Source: Poriferisodalis sp965208555
GTDB lineage: Bacteria > Actinomycetota > Acidimicrobiia > Acidimicrobiales > Poriferisodalaceae
DNA length: 64,000 bases
Reading direction: 5' to 3'
Assembly: GCF_965208555.1 (NCBI RefSeq)
Contig: NZ_OZ242342.1
Coordinates: forward strand, 1,364,001-1,428,000
Shown: positions 45,884-54,674 of the stretch, in pieces
Position numbering within the stretch: the stretch's first letter is position 1
How the letters are laid out: the number at the start of each line of letters is the position of its first letter
Position numbers and translations under genes: made by a program
Notes under the pieces: model-generated
Database searches by the model: none
What the model was told of the DNA's origin: nothing
The model's input: the letters and a program-made list of their open reading frames with translations, nothing else

Positions 45884-48146
45884 GTGAATCTCCCGAGCTC
45901 GCCTCGACCGCATCGGCATGTGCGGCAGTGCGGCCAGTGTTGCACGCCGCAGCCGCTGAGCGAAGCGGTTCGGGCAGCGGCCGCGACGACACCACTGCAA
46001 CGCGCTTGGTGGCGCGGGTGAGCGCCACGTACAGCGCCCGCAGCCCCTGAGGCTCCTCGTCGATCATTGCGGCCGGCTCCACCACCACCACACCGTCGGT
46101 CTCCAGCCCCTTGCACAGCCGCACCGGCGCGAGGGTCACGTGCGGGTGCAGTGCTCCGGTGGCGTTGCGGCTCGCAGCGGTGGCGCGGCCGAAGTCCACG
46201 CCGGCGGCGGCCAGCAGTTCGGCAATGCCGTCCATGTGCTCAGCGGGCGACACCACCAGCATCGAGCCGCCGTCCAGCTCGGCCGCCTCCGAGACGACCG
46301 TGTCCAGCACCGCCTGCGCCACACCATTCGATGCGGCGACGAAGCGGGGCGGCGAGCCGTCGATGCGCACCGCAGCGGGCGGGGCCAGGCCGGGCGCGGC
46401 CGCGGCGAGCACTTGGTTGGCCAGCTCGAGGCTGGGCTGGGGGATGCGGTAGCTCAGCGTCAGCTCGGACAGCCGTGGCGCCACCGGCCCCGACGGCAGG
46501 TGAGCGAGGATCTCGTGCCAGCTCTCCGGCGCGTGGGCAGAGGTGGCCTGGGCGATGTCGCCGACCAGCGTCATCGAGCCGTTGAGCGACCGCCGGGCGA
46601 TCATCCGCAGCGCCATCGGTGGCTGGTCCTGGCACTCGTCCACCACGATGTGGCCGTAGGTGCGCATCTCGGTGTCGCTGCGGCGCTTGCGCGAGCGCGA
46701 GCGGGGCCCAAGCACCGAGTAGGCCTCGTCCAGCACCGCCACGTCGGCATCGCTCCACTCGTAGTCAATCTCGCTGTCGCCGCGGGGCCGGTAGAGCTGC
46801 TCAGTCTCGGCATCGTCCAGCACCCCGTCGGCCGCCGACCGCAGCAGCGCGCGCGAGCCGTACAGATCGCGCAGCAGCTGTGCGGGCGTCAGCAGCGGCC
46901 ACATGCGCTCGAACGCCGCCATGACGTCGGGATGGCGCGAGAAGCGCTCGCGCAGCTTGGACGGGTCGGGCCGGCGGCGGTGCGAGGCCGACATGGCCGA
47001 GTACACCGCCTGCTCCACGTAGGCGCGGCCGGCGTTGTGATGGCGGAAGCGGCGGCGGGCCTCGGCCACGATGGCGCGCGACGTGCTCGCAGCGAGCGTG
47101 ACATAGCCGAGGCCGAACTCGAGGCGCAGGTCGTCGCGCAGCGGGCGCTGCCGGTCCCGCACGGCGTTCATCACCACGTTCGACATGCGGACGTCGCCCT
47201 TGATGCGTGCCACTTCGGGCCCCTCGGCCACGCGGATACGCACCTCGGGGAAGATCTCGTTGAACAGGTCGGCCAGCACGAACAGGTGCACGCCGGCTTC
47301 GCCCAGGCTGGGCAGCACCCGCTCGACGTAGCGCAGGAACAGCCGGTTGGGGCCCACCACCAGAACGCCCTGCCCGGCCAGCGGGAAGCGGTACGTGTAG
47401 AGCAGGTAGGCGGCGCGGTGCAGCGCCACGATGGTCTTGCCGGTGCCGGGGCCGCCCTGGCACACCAGGATGCCCTTGCGCGGGCTGCGGATGATCTCGT
47501 CCTGCTCGGCCTGGATGGTGGCCACCACCTGGCGCAGCTGGCCGTCGCGGCGCTGCTCGAGCGCGGCGTACAGCGCCCCGTGGCCGTTCAGCCGGGGGCC
47601 GTTGCCGCCGTTGGGGCCGCCGTCGAGCGCGTCGAGGTCGAAGATCTCGTCCTCGAGGTCGGCGAGCACGCGGCCGCGGCACACGAAGTGCCGCCGGCGC
47701 AGCAGTCCCAGCGGGTTGCCGCCGGTGGCGCGGAAGAACGGCTCCGCTATCGGGGCTCGCCAGTCCACCACGACGGGTTCCTGCCGCTCGTCGGCGACTG
47801 CGAGCCGGCCGATGTAGAAGGTCTCGCTGGGCCCGGTGGCATCGGGCACCTGCGCGTCCGCGCTGGTTTTTGCCGGGCTCGCCGCCGGTCCGATCGCTGC
47901 TGGGTTCGTCGGCGATTCTCGGTCGATGCGGCCGAACACCAGCGACGACGATCCGAGCTCGAGCTGGCTGAGCCGTCCCGCCACGGCGTCCTCGATGACG
48001 TCGCGCTCGAAGCGAGCCTGGCGGGTGCCGCCGCGGCCCACCTCGACCATCTCGCGCAGCCGTGTCGCCCGCTGCCGGGACGACTCCAGCAGCGCATAGG
48101 CGCGGTCGATATGGGCTTGTTCTGCCTGGATTTCCGGATGACTCAC
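45876..48146 (-). CDS. HelD-family UvrD-like helicase (RNA polymerase-associated)
   Basis: From GTG 48146 the protein has 756 residues. The N-terminal coiled coil (IQAEQAHIDRAYALLESSRQ) is followed by FYIGRLAVADERQEPVVVDW, then CQGGPGTGKTIVALHRAAYL (Walker A), VDECQDQPPMALRMI (Walker B) and a second RecA-like part ending LRALYVALTRATKRV. This order matches HelD, which frees stalled RNA polymerase from nucleic acid. Compared with Escherichia UvrD it has the HelD-type N-terminal arm and lacks the 2B-type elongation. It precedes the overlapping CDGSH gene and follows lnt after about 36 bases. Confidence 0.85.
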   Translation of the reverse strand: MSHPEIQAEQAHIDRAYALLESSRQRATRLREMVEVGRGGTRQARFERDVIEDAVAGRLSQLELGSSSLVFGRIDRESPTNPAAIGPAASPAKTSADAQVPDATGPSETFYIGRLAVADERQEPVVVDWRAPIAEPFFRATGGNPLGLLRRRHFVCRGRVLADLEDEIFDLDALDGGPNGGNGPRLNGHGALYAALEQRRDGQLRQVVATIQAEQDEIIRSPRKGILVCQGGPGTGKTIVALHRAAYLLYTYRFPLAGQGVLVVGPNRLFLRYVERVLPSLGEAGVHLFVLADLFNEIFPEVRIRVAEGPEVARIKGDVRMSNVVMNAVRDRQRPLRDDLRLEFGLGYVTLAASTSRAIVAEARRRFRHHNAGRAYVEQAVYSAMSASHRRRPDPSKLRERFSRHPDVMAAFERMWPLLTPAQLLRDLYGSRALLRSAADGVLDDAETEQLYRPRGDSEIDYEWSDADVAVLDEAYSVLGPRSRSRKRRSDTEMRTYGHIVVDECQDQPPMALRMIARRSLNGSMTLVGDIAQATSAHAPESWHEILAHLPSGPVAPRLSELTLSYRIPQPSLELANQVLAAAAPGLAPPAAVRIDGSPPRFVAASNGVAQAVLDTVVSEAAELDGGSMLVVSPAEHMDGIAELLAAAGVDFGRATAASRNATGALHPHVTLAPVRLCKGLETDGVVVVEPAAMIDEEPQGLRALYVALTRATKRVAVVSSRPLPEPLRSAAAACNTGRTAAHADAVEASSGDSHG

Positions 48147-48182
48147 GCTTGGCCTGTCACCGTGGTGGGGAACCAATCAAGG

Positions 48183-49628
48183 CTACTTGCGGCGGACCCG
48201 GCCCCAATGCAGCATCTGGCCGCCGAGGGCGGCGGCAGCGAGCACGATCAGGGGCCACGAGCCCAGGAAGATCGCCGGCGTGGTGCCCGAGCGGAGTTCG
48301 ACCTCGCCGGCCAGCACGACGGCCTCGCGCAGGTCGCTGCGCTCGATGACGTGACCTTCGGGAGAGAGGATCGCGCTGTAGCCGGTGGTGGACGCCTGCA
48401 GCACCCAGCGTCCCGACTCGACCGCACGCAGCCGGGCGCTGGCCAGCGACTGGGCCGGCACCACTGACGTGGTGTAGGACGAGGCGAGCGTGGGGTTGGC
48501 CACGATGCGGCCTCCCGCTTGCACCCCGTCGCGGACGAGGTTGCTGAAGTACACCTCGTAGGAGGTGACGACGGCGATGTCGCCCAGCGAGGTCGACAGC
48601 ACGCCGGGGCCCTCGCCCTCAATCGCCTCACGGGAGATCAGCGACAGGTCGGCGAAGGGTTCCACGATGCCGCGCAGGGGCACGTACTCGCCGAACGGCA
48701 CCAAGTGAGCCTTGTCGTAGCGATCTGCCAGACCGGTCGCGGGATCGACGGCGACGGTCGCGTTGCGGAAGCGTTCTGCGTCGACTGATCGCTCGTAGAA
48801 GTTGGCGATCAGGACCAGATCGCGCCACGCTGCCAGCGACTCCAGTTCGGCCGATTGCTCGGAGGCCTCGAGCGGCCCGTCGGCCGAATTGCTGCTCTCG
48901 CTCCAGATCATGAGGTCGGCGTCGCCCTGCCAAGCGTTGGTGGTGTCGAGGTGCCGCAGTCGCACGCTTCGCTGGGGCGTGTCGACATGAGTGCCCAGCT
49001 CGCCGCCGGCTTGCACCACGGCGGCCGTAACGGTCCGGTCGACGGTCGTCTCGGGCACCGCCAGTGCTGCGATCGGGACGCCGATCGCGACCAGTGCGGG
49101 CCACGACACTGCGCACCACTCGCGGGCGAACAGGCGCTCGACGACGACAGCTCCCACGCCGACGAGGGCGACCACGCCCAGCGGGCCGGCCAGCGCCGCC
49201 GCGCCCAGCCACGGCCCGCTCACCTGGCCGAGTGCGAGGTTCGACATGGGCACGCCGCCGAAGGGCACGCTCCAGCGCACTGCTTCGCCCAGCACCAGTG
49301 CCGCCGGAACGCCGGCGATGCGCCATCGGCCGGCCGCTGGGACCAGCGACAGCGGCAACGCCATGATGAGCGTCTCGACCGGCACTGCCACGATCCATCC
49401 CGGCACGGTCAGCTCGGTCATCCAGAACAGGCCGAGCAGGTACGCGCCCAGCCAGAACGCCGCGGCGACCTCGAAACGGTCGCGCCAGCGCTCGGCGCCG
49501 CGGTTGCAGAAGCGCAGCCACAGGCCCAGGCCGATCGGGCCGAGCGGCCACAGCCCCCACGGCGGCAGCGAACCCATGGTGAGCGCACCCAGGGCGACGG
49601 CGAGGCCGTCTCGCAGCAGCCGGTTCAC
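48183..49628 (-). CDS. lnt: Apolipoprotein N-acyltransferase-like protein with Ser at the catalytic Cys position
   Basis: This 481-residue protein has six to seven N-terminal membrane segments (to about 190), then a nitrilase-like domain and a C-terminal membrane segment (PAIFLGSWPLIVLAAAAL). The catalytic Glu and Lys are present: E244 in LMIWSESSNS and K306 in YDKAHLVPFGEYVP. The nucleophile position, normally C in xICYE, is S356 in VVTSYEVYFSN. Lnt transfers an acyl chain to the N-terminal Cys of lipoproteins through a thioester. With Ser the chemistry would differ or fail. The GTG start overlaps the hemG stop by four bases. Confidence 0.82.
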   Translation of the reverse strand: MNRLLRDGLAVALGALTMGSLPPWGLWPLGPIGLGLWLRFCNRGAERWRDRFEVAAAFWLGAYLLGLFWMTELTVPGWIVAVPVETLIMALPLSLVPAAGRWRIAGVPAALVLGEAVRWSVPFGGVPMSNLALGQVSGPWLGAAALAGPLGVVALVGVGAVVVERLFAREWCAVSWPALVAIGVPIAALAVPETTVDRTVTAAVVQAGGELGTHVDTPQRSVRLRHLDTTNAWQGDADLMIWSESSNSADGPLEASEQSAELESLAAWRDLVLIANFYERSVDAERFRNATVAVDPATGLADRYDKAHLVPFGEYVPLRGIVEPFADLSLISREAIEGEGPGVLSTSLGDIAVVTSYEVYFSNLVRDGVQAGGRIVANPTLASSYTTSVVPAQSLASARLRAVESGRWVLQASTTGYSAILSPEGHVIERSDLREAVVLAGEVELRSGTTPAIFLGSWPLIVLAAAALGGQMLHWGRVRRK

Positions 49629-51259
49629 GGCGAGGCGGTGGCGCTTGCCGAGGCGAGATGTGCGGTCACCTTCGCGGCCGCTTCATTGCCCTGCCGGATG
49701 CAGGCCGGAACACCGAGTCCCCGGTAAGCGGCGCCGGTCACGAACACGCCCGGCATCTCCTGAGCCAGTGCCTCTTCGATCCGTTCGACGAGGTGGCCGT
49801 GACCCGGCCGGTACTGGGGCAGCGACTGCGGCCAGCGCGAGACCCGCCATGCGCCGACAGCGCCCGGTTCGCGCAGGCCCCGCAGCGGGGCGAGGCTCGA
49901 CAGCTCGGCCAGCACGGTGTCCAGCAACTCGGTGTCGTCGAGACGCATGTGGCGGTCGTCGTCGTCGCGGCCAACCGAGACCCGCAGGATGATGTCGGGA
50001 GCGCCGTCACTGTGGCTGTCGTCGCCAGCGCCGGGGTCCCCGCCCGTGGCCGCGGACCAGCTGGGCCACTTGGCCGAGCCGTAGCTGCAGGCTGTTGTCA
50101 GCCAGCCGGTATCCCGGGTGACCAGAAATCCAGCCTGCTGCGGCGTTTCGATGGCGTCGGGGCGCACGCTGAGCGTCAACACGGCCACCGAGGCGTACGT
50201 GATGAGGCCGAGCGCGGCGGCAGCACGGGGCGCGCCGGGCAGCATTTGCGCCGCCGCGTGAGCAGGAGCAGCGACGATGACGCCATCCGCGTCGAGCACT
50301 TCGTTCCCGGTTTCCACAGCGAATCGGGTTCCGGGACGCCGGATTGCCCCCACCGGGCTGCCCAGCCGCAGAACGCATCCGTCCAGCCGCTGCAGCAGCG
50401 CCTGGACCAGCCGGCCCATCCCGGCTTCGAAGCTGCCGAAGATGGGCGCAGCAGCGCCCGCGGCGGGCGCCGGTTGCATCCGGCGCAAACCCCGCATGAG
50501 CGAGCGGTTGCGCTGGAGTGCCTGGCCGAGGATGGGTGCCGAAGTTGCGGCGTCCAGCCGGTCGATGTCGCCTGCGCCGATGCTGCCGAGCAGCGGGCCG
50601 ACCACCTGCGACGCCACCGCCGCTCCCAGCCGGATCCGCACGATGTCGCCCACGCTGGGAGCGCCGGGCAGGACGCGCACGTTGCCGCTCGCGCCCTCGG
50701 TCAGCGTGTCGGTCCGGTCAGAACCTCTTCGGCGTGCCACTAGGCGGCGCGGCAGGACGTAAGCGGCAGCTTCTGCCGCTTCCAGCCGGTCGATTGCCTC
50801 GCGCTGCAATCGGCGTGCCATCAACCGGCGGGGCAGGACATAGTCGGCGGCGGCGCGCAGCTTGCCCGCCGAGTCGAGCAGCGGGGAGCGCAGGAGCGGT
50901 CCGAGACGGGTCGGCACCCCGCCGATCAGTCCGTCGGGCAGGGCGGTGAGCTGCGGACTGTTCTTGCCGGGATGGGCTACAGATGCACCGCCGACATCCG
51001 GCGAGATGCGCTCGGCCGAGATCCCGAGCTCGTCGCAGAGCTCGGTCGCCCACGGCACCCGCAGCAGGTACGCATCGGCACCCTCGTCGACGGGCCGGCC
51101 CTCGAACGGGGTCGTGAGGATCTTGCCGCCCAGCCGCTCGGCGCTGTCCACCAGCACCACTCGCGGAGCCTGAGCGCCGTCCGGCGGATGCAGCAGCCGG
51201 TACGCAGCAGTCAGCCCGCTGATGCCGCCGCCGACCACCACGACCCGCTGCGGCGTCAT
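49625..51259 (-). CDS. hemG: Protoporphyrinogen/coproporphyrinogen oxidase (HemG/HemY type)
   Basis: From ATG 51259 the protein has 544 residues; a GTG at 51268 overlaps the hemE stop and is an alternative. VVVVGGGISGLTAAYRLL is the FAD-binding Rossmann loop, with VLVDSAERLGGKI following. The C-terminal VFVTGAAYRGLGVPACIRQG is the family's second FAD contact. Inserts of Ala/Arg-rich sequence occur at about 150-195. It oxidises the porphyrinogen ring in haem synthesis. Together with hemE and lnt it forms a tight operon. The symbol hemY is used for the same family. Confidence 0.88.
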   Translation of the reverse strand: MTPQRVVVVGGGISGLTAAYRLLHPPDGAQAPRVVLVDSAERLGGKILTTPFEGRPVDEGADAYLLRVPWATELCDELGISAERISPDVGGASVAHPGKNSPQLTALPDGLIGGVPTRLGPLLRSPLLDSAGKLRAAADYVLPRRLMARRLQREAIDRLEAAEAAAYVLPRRLVARRRGSDRTDTLTEGASGNVRVLPGAPSVGDIVRIRLGAAVASQVVGPLLGSIGAGDIDRLDAATSAPILGQALQRNRSLMRGLRRMQPAPAAGAAAPIFGSFEAGMGRLVQALLQRLDGCVLRLGSPVGAIRRPGTRFAVETGNEVLDADGVIVAAPAHAAAQMLPGAPRAAAALGLITYASVAVLTLSVRPDAIETPQQAGFLVTRDTGWLTTACSYGSAKWPSWSAATGGDPGAGDDSHSDGAPDIILRVSVGRDDDDRHMRLDDTELLDTVLAELSSLAPLRGLREPGAVGAWRVSRWPQSLPQYRPGHGHLVERIEEALAQEMPGVFVTGAAYRGLGVPACIRQGNEAAAKVTAHLASASATASP

Positions 51260-51268
51260 CGGCCCCAC

Positions 51269-52396
51269 TCAGTCGTGCTGGCTCGACGCCTGCTGGGTCG
51301 GCAGCGGCCGCCGGTACGCGTGCACATAGTCGGTCAGCCGTTCAAGCACGGCGGGGCTGGTCTCGGGCAGCACGCCGTGGCCCAGGTTGAAGATGTAGCC
51401 GGGCTGCTGCGTGCCTGCGGCCAGGATGCGGTCGGCGGCGGGGCGCACGGCATCCCATCCCGCCACGCACAGGGCCGGGTCGAGGTTGCCCTGCAGCGCC
51501 ACGCCGGGCCCGACGCGCTCGCGAGCCACCTCGAGCGGCACCCGCCAGTCCACGCCCACGATGTCGGCGCCCACCTGGGCCATCTGGTCGAGCAGCTCAC
51601 CGGTGCCGACGCCGAAGTGCGCCCGGGGCACGCCCAGGTCGGCCAGCTCGTCGAAGACCCGCTTGCTGTGGGGCGCCACAAACTCCGCATAGTCGGCTGG
51701 CGACAGCGTGCCCGCCCACGAGTCGAAGAGCTGCACGGCGCTGGCGCCGGCGAGCACCTGCGATCGCATCGAGGCCACAGCGATGGATGCCAGCCGTTCC
51801 ATGAGGTCGTGCCACAACGCCGTGTCGGCGTACATCAGCGATTTGGTCCGCAGGTGCTGGCGGGAGGGTGCGCCTTCGACCAGATAGCTCGCCACCGTGA
51901 ACGGTGCCCCGGCGAACCCGACGAGCGGCACGTCGAGCTCGGCCACGAGCAGCCGGACGGTGTCGAGCACGTACGGGGTGTGCTGATCAGCGTCAAACTC
52001 GGGCAGGCGGTCCAGATCGGTGCGGCTGCGCAGCGGATTGCCCGCCACCGGGCCCACGCCGGGCACCACGTCGATCCCGAAGCCGACGGCGAAGGCCGGC
52101 ACCACGATGTCGGAGAACAGCACGGCTGCATCGACCCCGTAGCGGCGCACTGGCTGCAGGGTGATCTCGGCGGCGGTAGGCGGATCGGCGATGGCCTCGA
52201 GAATGCTGCCCTGCCCTCGCAGCGCCCGGTATTCGGGCAGCGAGCGCCCGGCTTGGCGCTGGAACCACACCGGCACCTGCTCGGTCCGCCGGCATCGGGC
52301 CGCCCGCATGTACAGGCTGTCCTCCAACCGGTGGATCGGATGATCCGCCGGCAGCGCGGCAGCCGGCGCCGCGCCAACCCCAGAAGTGCCAGACAT
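51269..52396 (-). CDS. hemE: Uroporphyrinogen decarboxylase
   Basis: From ATG 52396 the protein has 375 residues. PVWFQRQAGRSLPEYRALRG is the N-terminal signature with the two Arg and Gln that hold the substrate. LFSDIVVPAFAVGFGIDVVPG carries the catalytic Asp, and QPGYIFNLGHGVLPETSP is the C-terminal signature. It removes four carboxyl groups from uroporphyrinogen III. An upstream extension to 52576 overlaps the divergent GT4 gene's leader and lacks family features. It leads the hemE-hemG-lnt group. Confidence 0.93.
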   Translation of the reverse strand: MSGTSGVGAAPAAALPADHPIHRLEDSLYMRAARCRRTEQVPVWFQRQAGRSLPEYRALRGQGSILEAIADPPTAAEITLQPVRRYGVDAAVLFSDIVVPAFAVGFGIDVVPGVGPVAGNPLRSRTDLDRLPEFDADQHTPYVLDTVRLLVAELDVPLVGFAGAPFTVASYLVEGAPSRQHLRTKSLMYADTALWHDLMERLASIAVASMRSQVLAGASAVQLFDSWAGTLSPADYAEFVAPHSKRVFDELADLGVPRAHFGVGTGELLDQMAQVGADIVGVDWRVPLEVARERVGPGVALQGNLDPALCVAGWDAVRPAADRILAAGTQQPGYIFNLGHGVLPETSPAVLERLTDYVHAYRRPLPTQQASSQHD

Positions 52397-52569
52397 GCGC
52401 TGCGAACGGTACCGGGACGGGGTCTGGATGCTCCGCCGCCGGCCGGGCGTCCGGGTCGGCGTCGGCAGGCTGGCAAGTAGCCTCACGCGACCCCGGCGAA
52501 GCGGCCCGGCTCGCACGTGCGTTGCTGGATGCTCGCTCGCTGGGTTCTCGCTTGCGGACGGAGGCTCCG

Positions 52570-53892
52570 ATGGCACCCGACACTGGGCTGGTCGAAGCTG
52601 AGCGTCCGCTGCGCATCGCGCTGCTGACGTACCGGGGTCATCCTTGGGTCGGCGGCCAGGGCATCTACGTTCGTCACCTCGCCCGTGAGCTGTCGGTGCT
52701 CGGCCACAGCGTCGAGGTGTTCAGCGGACCGCCCTACCCCCACCTCGACGACGGCATCAAGCTGACCGAGCTGCCCAGCCTGGACCTGTACCGCATGCCC
52801 GACCCGTTCCGGGTGCCCAAGCTGGCCGAGTTCCGCTCGCCCATCGATGTGCTGGAGTGGGCCATCACCTGCACGGCGTCGTTCGCCGAGCCGCTGACGT
52901 TCAGCCTGCGGGCATTCGGGGCCCTGCGCAGCCGGCTGGACGATTTCGACCTGGTGCACGACAACCAGTGCCTCGGCTACGGCATCGACTGGCTGCGACG
53001 GTCGGGCATGCCCACGCTCGGCACCATCCACCACCCCATCACCGTGGACCGCCGGCTCGAGATCGCCCATGCGCCGACCCGCGGCAAGCGGCTCGCCATG
53101 CGGCGCTTCTATGCCTTTACCCGAATGCAGAACCGGGTGGCAAGGCGCCTCGACCGCATCGTGACCGTGTCGACCAACAGCTTCGACGACATCGTGACCG
53201 ACCTGGGGGTGGACCCCGCCCGGCTGAACATCGTGACGGTCGGCGTCGATCCGCAGCAGTTCCGGCCCCTCGAGAACGTGACGCAGGTGCCGGGCCGGCT
53301 GATGACCACCGCCAGCGCGGATGTGGCCATGAAGGGCCTGGCGTACCTGCTCGAAGCCCTGGCCAAGCTGCGCACCGAGGATCCCTCGCTGCACCTGGTG
53401 GTGATCGGGCGTCCCAAGGACGACTCGGCGGCAAGCCGGCTCATCGATCGGCTCGATCTGGCCAGCAGCGTCGAATTCGTGAGCGGCGTGCCCGACGAGC
53501 GCATCGTCGAGCTCTACAACGAGGCGCAGCTGGCCGTGGTGCCGTCGCTGTACGAGGGTTTCTCGCTGCCTGCCGTGGAAGCCATGTCGTGCGGGGTGCC
53601 GCTGGTGGCCACCACCGGGGGCGCCTTGCCCGAGGTCACCGGCGCCGACGGCGAAACCTGCCTGCAGGTGCCCCCGGGCGATTCGGAGGCGCTGGCGGCG
53701 CGCATCGGCTGGGCCCTCGCCCAGCCCGAGCTGCGGGCCACCGTGGGTGCTGCCGGACGGGCGCGGGTGGCGGCGAACTACTCGTGGGCGGCTACCGCTC
53801 GCAAGACCGTCGAGCAATACCGGGCGCTGCTGGCCGATGCGTCGACGCAGCCGCCCCGCACATCCAGAATCAGGGCGTTCGCCGGCCGCTGA
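52570..53892 (+). CDS. GT4-family glycosyltransferase
   Basis: From ATG 52570 (GGAGG five bases upstream) the protein has 440 residues. The two-lobed GT-B fold is indicated by RIALLTYRGHPWVGGQGIYV with a conserved GGxG-type loop, then LVVIGRPKDDSAAS and VVPSLYEGFSLPAVEAMSCG with the Glu pair typical of retaining GT4 enzymes. It adds a sugar from a nucleotide sugar to a lipid or glycan acceptor. It heads an operon with overlapping methyltransferase (TGATG) and helical-barrel genes. Confidence 0.88.
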   Translation: MAPDTGLVEAERPLRIALLTYRGHPWVGGQGIYVRHLARELSVLGHSVEVFSGPPYPHLDDGIKLTELPSLDLYRMPDPFRVPKLAEFRSPIDVLEWAITCTASFAEPLTFSLRAFGALRSRLDDFDLVHDNQCLGYGIDWLRRSGMPTLGTIHHPITVDRRLEIAHAPTRGKRLAMRRFYAFTRMQNRVARRLDRIVTVSTNSFDDIVTDLGVDPARLNIVTVGVDPQQFRPLENVTQVPGRLMTTASADVAMKGLAYLLEALAKLRTEDPSLHLVVIGRPKDDSAASRLIDRLDLASSVEFVSGVPDERIVELYNEAQLAVVPSLYEGFSLPAVEAMSCGVPLVATTGGALPEVTGADGETCLQVPPGDSEALAARIGWALAQPELRATVGAAGRARVAANYSWAATARKTVEQYRALLADASTQPPRTSRIRAFAGR

Positions 53893-54674
53893 TGCTCACC
53901 GTGGACTACGAGCGTCTCGGCGCCATGCGCGGCGACCGCGTGCTGGACCTGGGCTGCGGCGCGGGCCGTCACGCCTTCGAGAGCGCCCGCCGCGGTTGCA
54001 CCACCCTGGCGTCTGACCGCGACCTCGACGAGCTGCGCGCCGTCACCGACATGTTCTCGGCCATGGACGACGCCGGCGAGATCGATTCGCCGGCCGGTCA
54101 CCAGATCGGCCATGCGGTCGTGGCTGATGCCACCGCATTGCCCTACCCCGACGCCAGCTTCGACCGGATCATCGCTGCGGAAGTGCTCGAGCACATCGTC
54201 GACGACGAGCTGGCCATCGCCGAGCTGGCGCGGGTGCTGCGGCCTGGCGGCACCATCGCCGTGACGGTTCCGGCGCGAGCCGCCGAACGGGTCTGCTGGG
54301 CGCTGTCGGCCGACTACCACGCACCCGCGGTGCCCGGCGGCCACGTGCGCATCTACAGCTCGGAGGAACTGCGAGCGAAGCTGGCAGCGGCAGGGCTGTA
54401 CGTCTCCGACAGCCACGGCGCGCACGGCCTGCACACGCCGTACTGGTGGCTGCGCTGCCTGGTCGGGCCGCGCAACGACCAGCACCCGCTGGTGCGCGCC
54501 TACCACCGGCTGCTGGTGTGGGACATGACCGCAGCGCCGAAGTCGACGCGCACGCTGGACCGGTTCCTCAACCTCGTGCTGCCCAAGTCGATCGTGCTGT
54601 ACGCCCACAAGGCCCGGGCCCATGAGGCGGCTGAGCCGGTCGCCGAGCCAGTGGGAGCCGCACATGCAGCCTGA
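53892..54674 (+). CDS. Class I SAM-dependent methyltransferase
   Basis: From ATG 53892 the protein has 260 residues: GDRVLDLGCGAGRHAFESAR (motif I), VVADATALPYPDASFDRIIA (motifs II/III), AEVLEHIVDDELAIAELARV and RVLRPGGTIAVTVPA. This is the UbiE/Methyltransf_11 pattern. The C-terminal 90 residues are helical and may contact a lipid substrate. It overlaps the glycosyltransferase stop by one base and the next gene starts inside its 3' end. Confidence 0.88.
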   Translation: MLTVDYERLGAMRGDRVLDLGCGAGRHAFESARRGCTTLASDRDLDELRAVTDMFSAMDDAGEIDSPAGHQIGHAVVADATALPYPDASFDRIIAAEVLEHIVDDELAIAELARVLRPGGTIAVTVPARAAERVCWALSADYHAPAVPGGHVRIYSSEELRAKLAAAGLYVSDSHGAHGLHTPYWWLRCLVGPRNDQHPLVRAYHRLLVWDMTAAPKSTRTLDRFLNLVLPKSIVLYAHKARAHEAAEPVAEPVGAAHAA

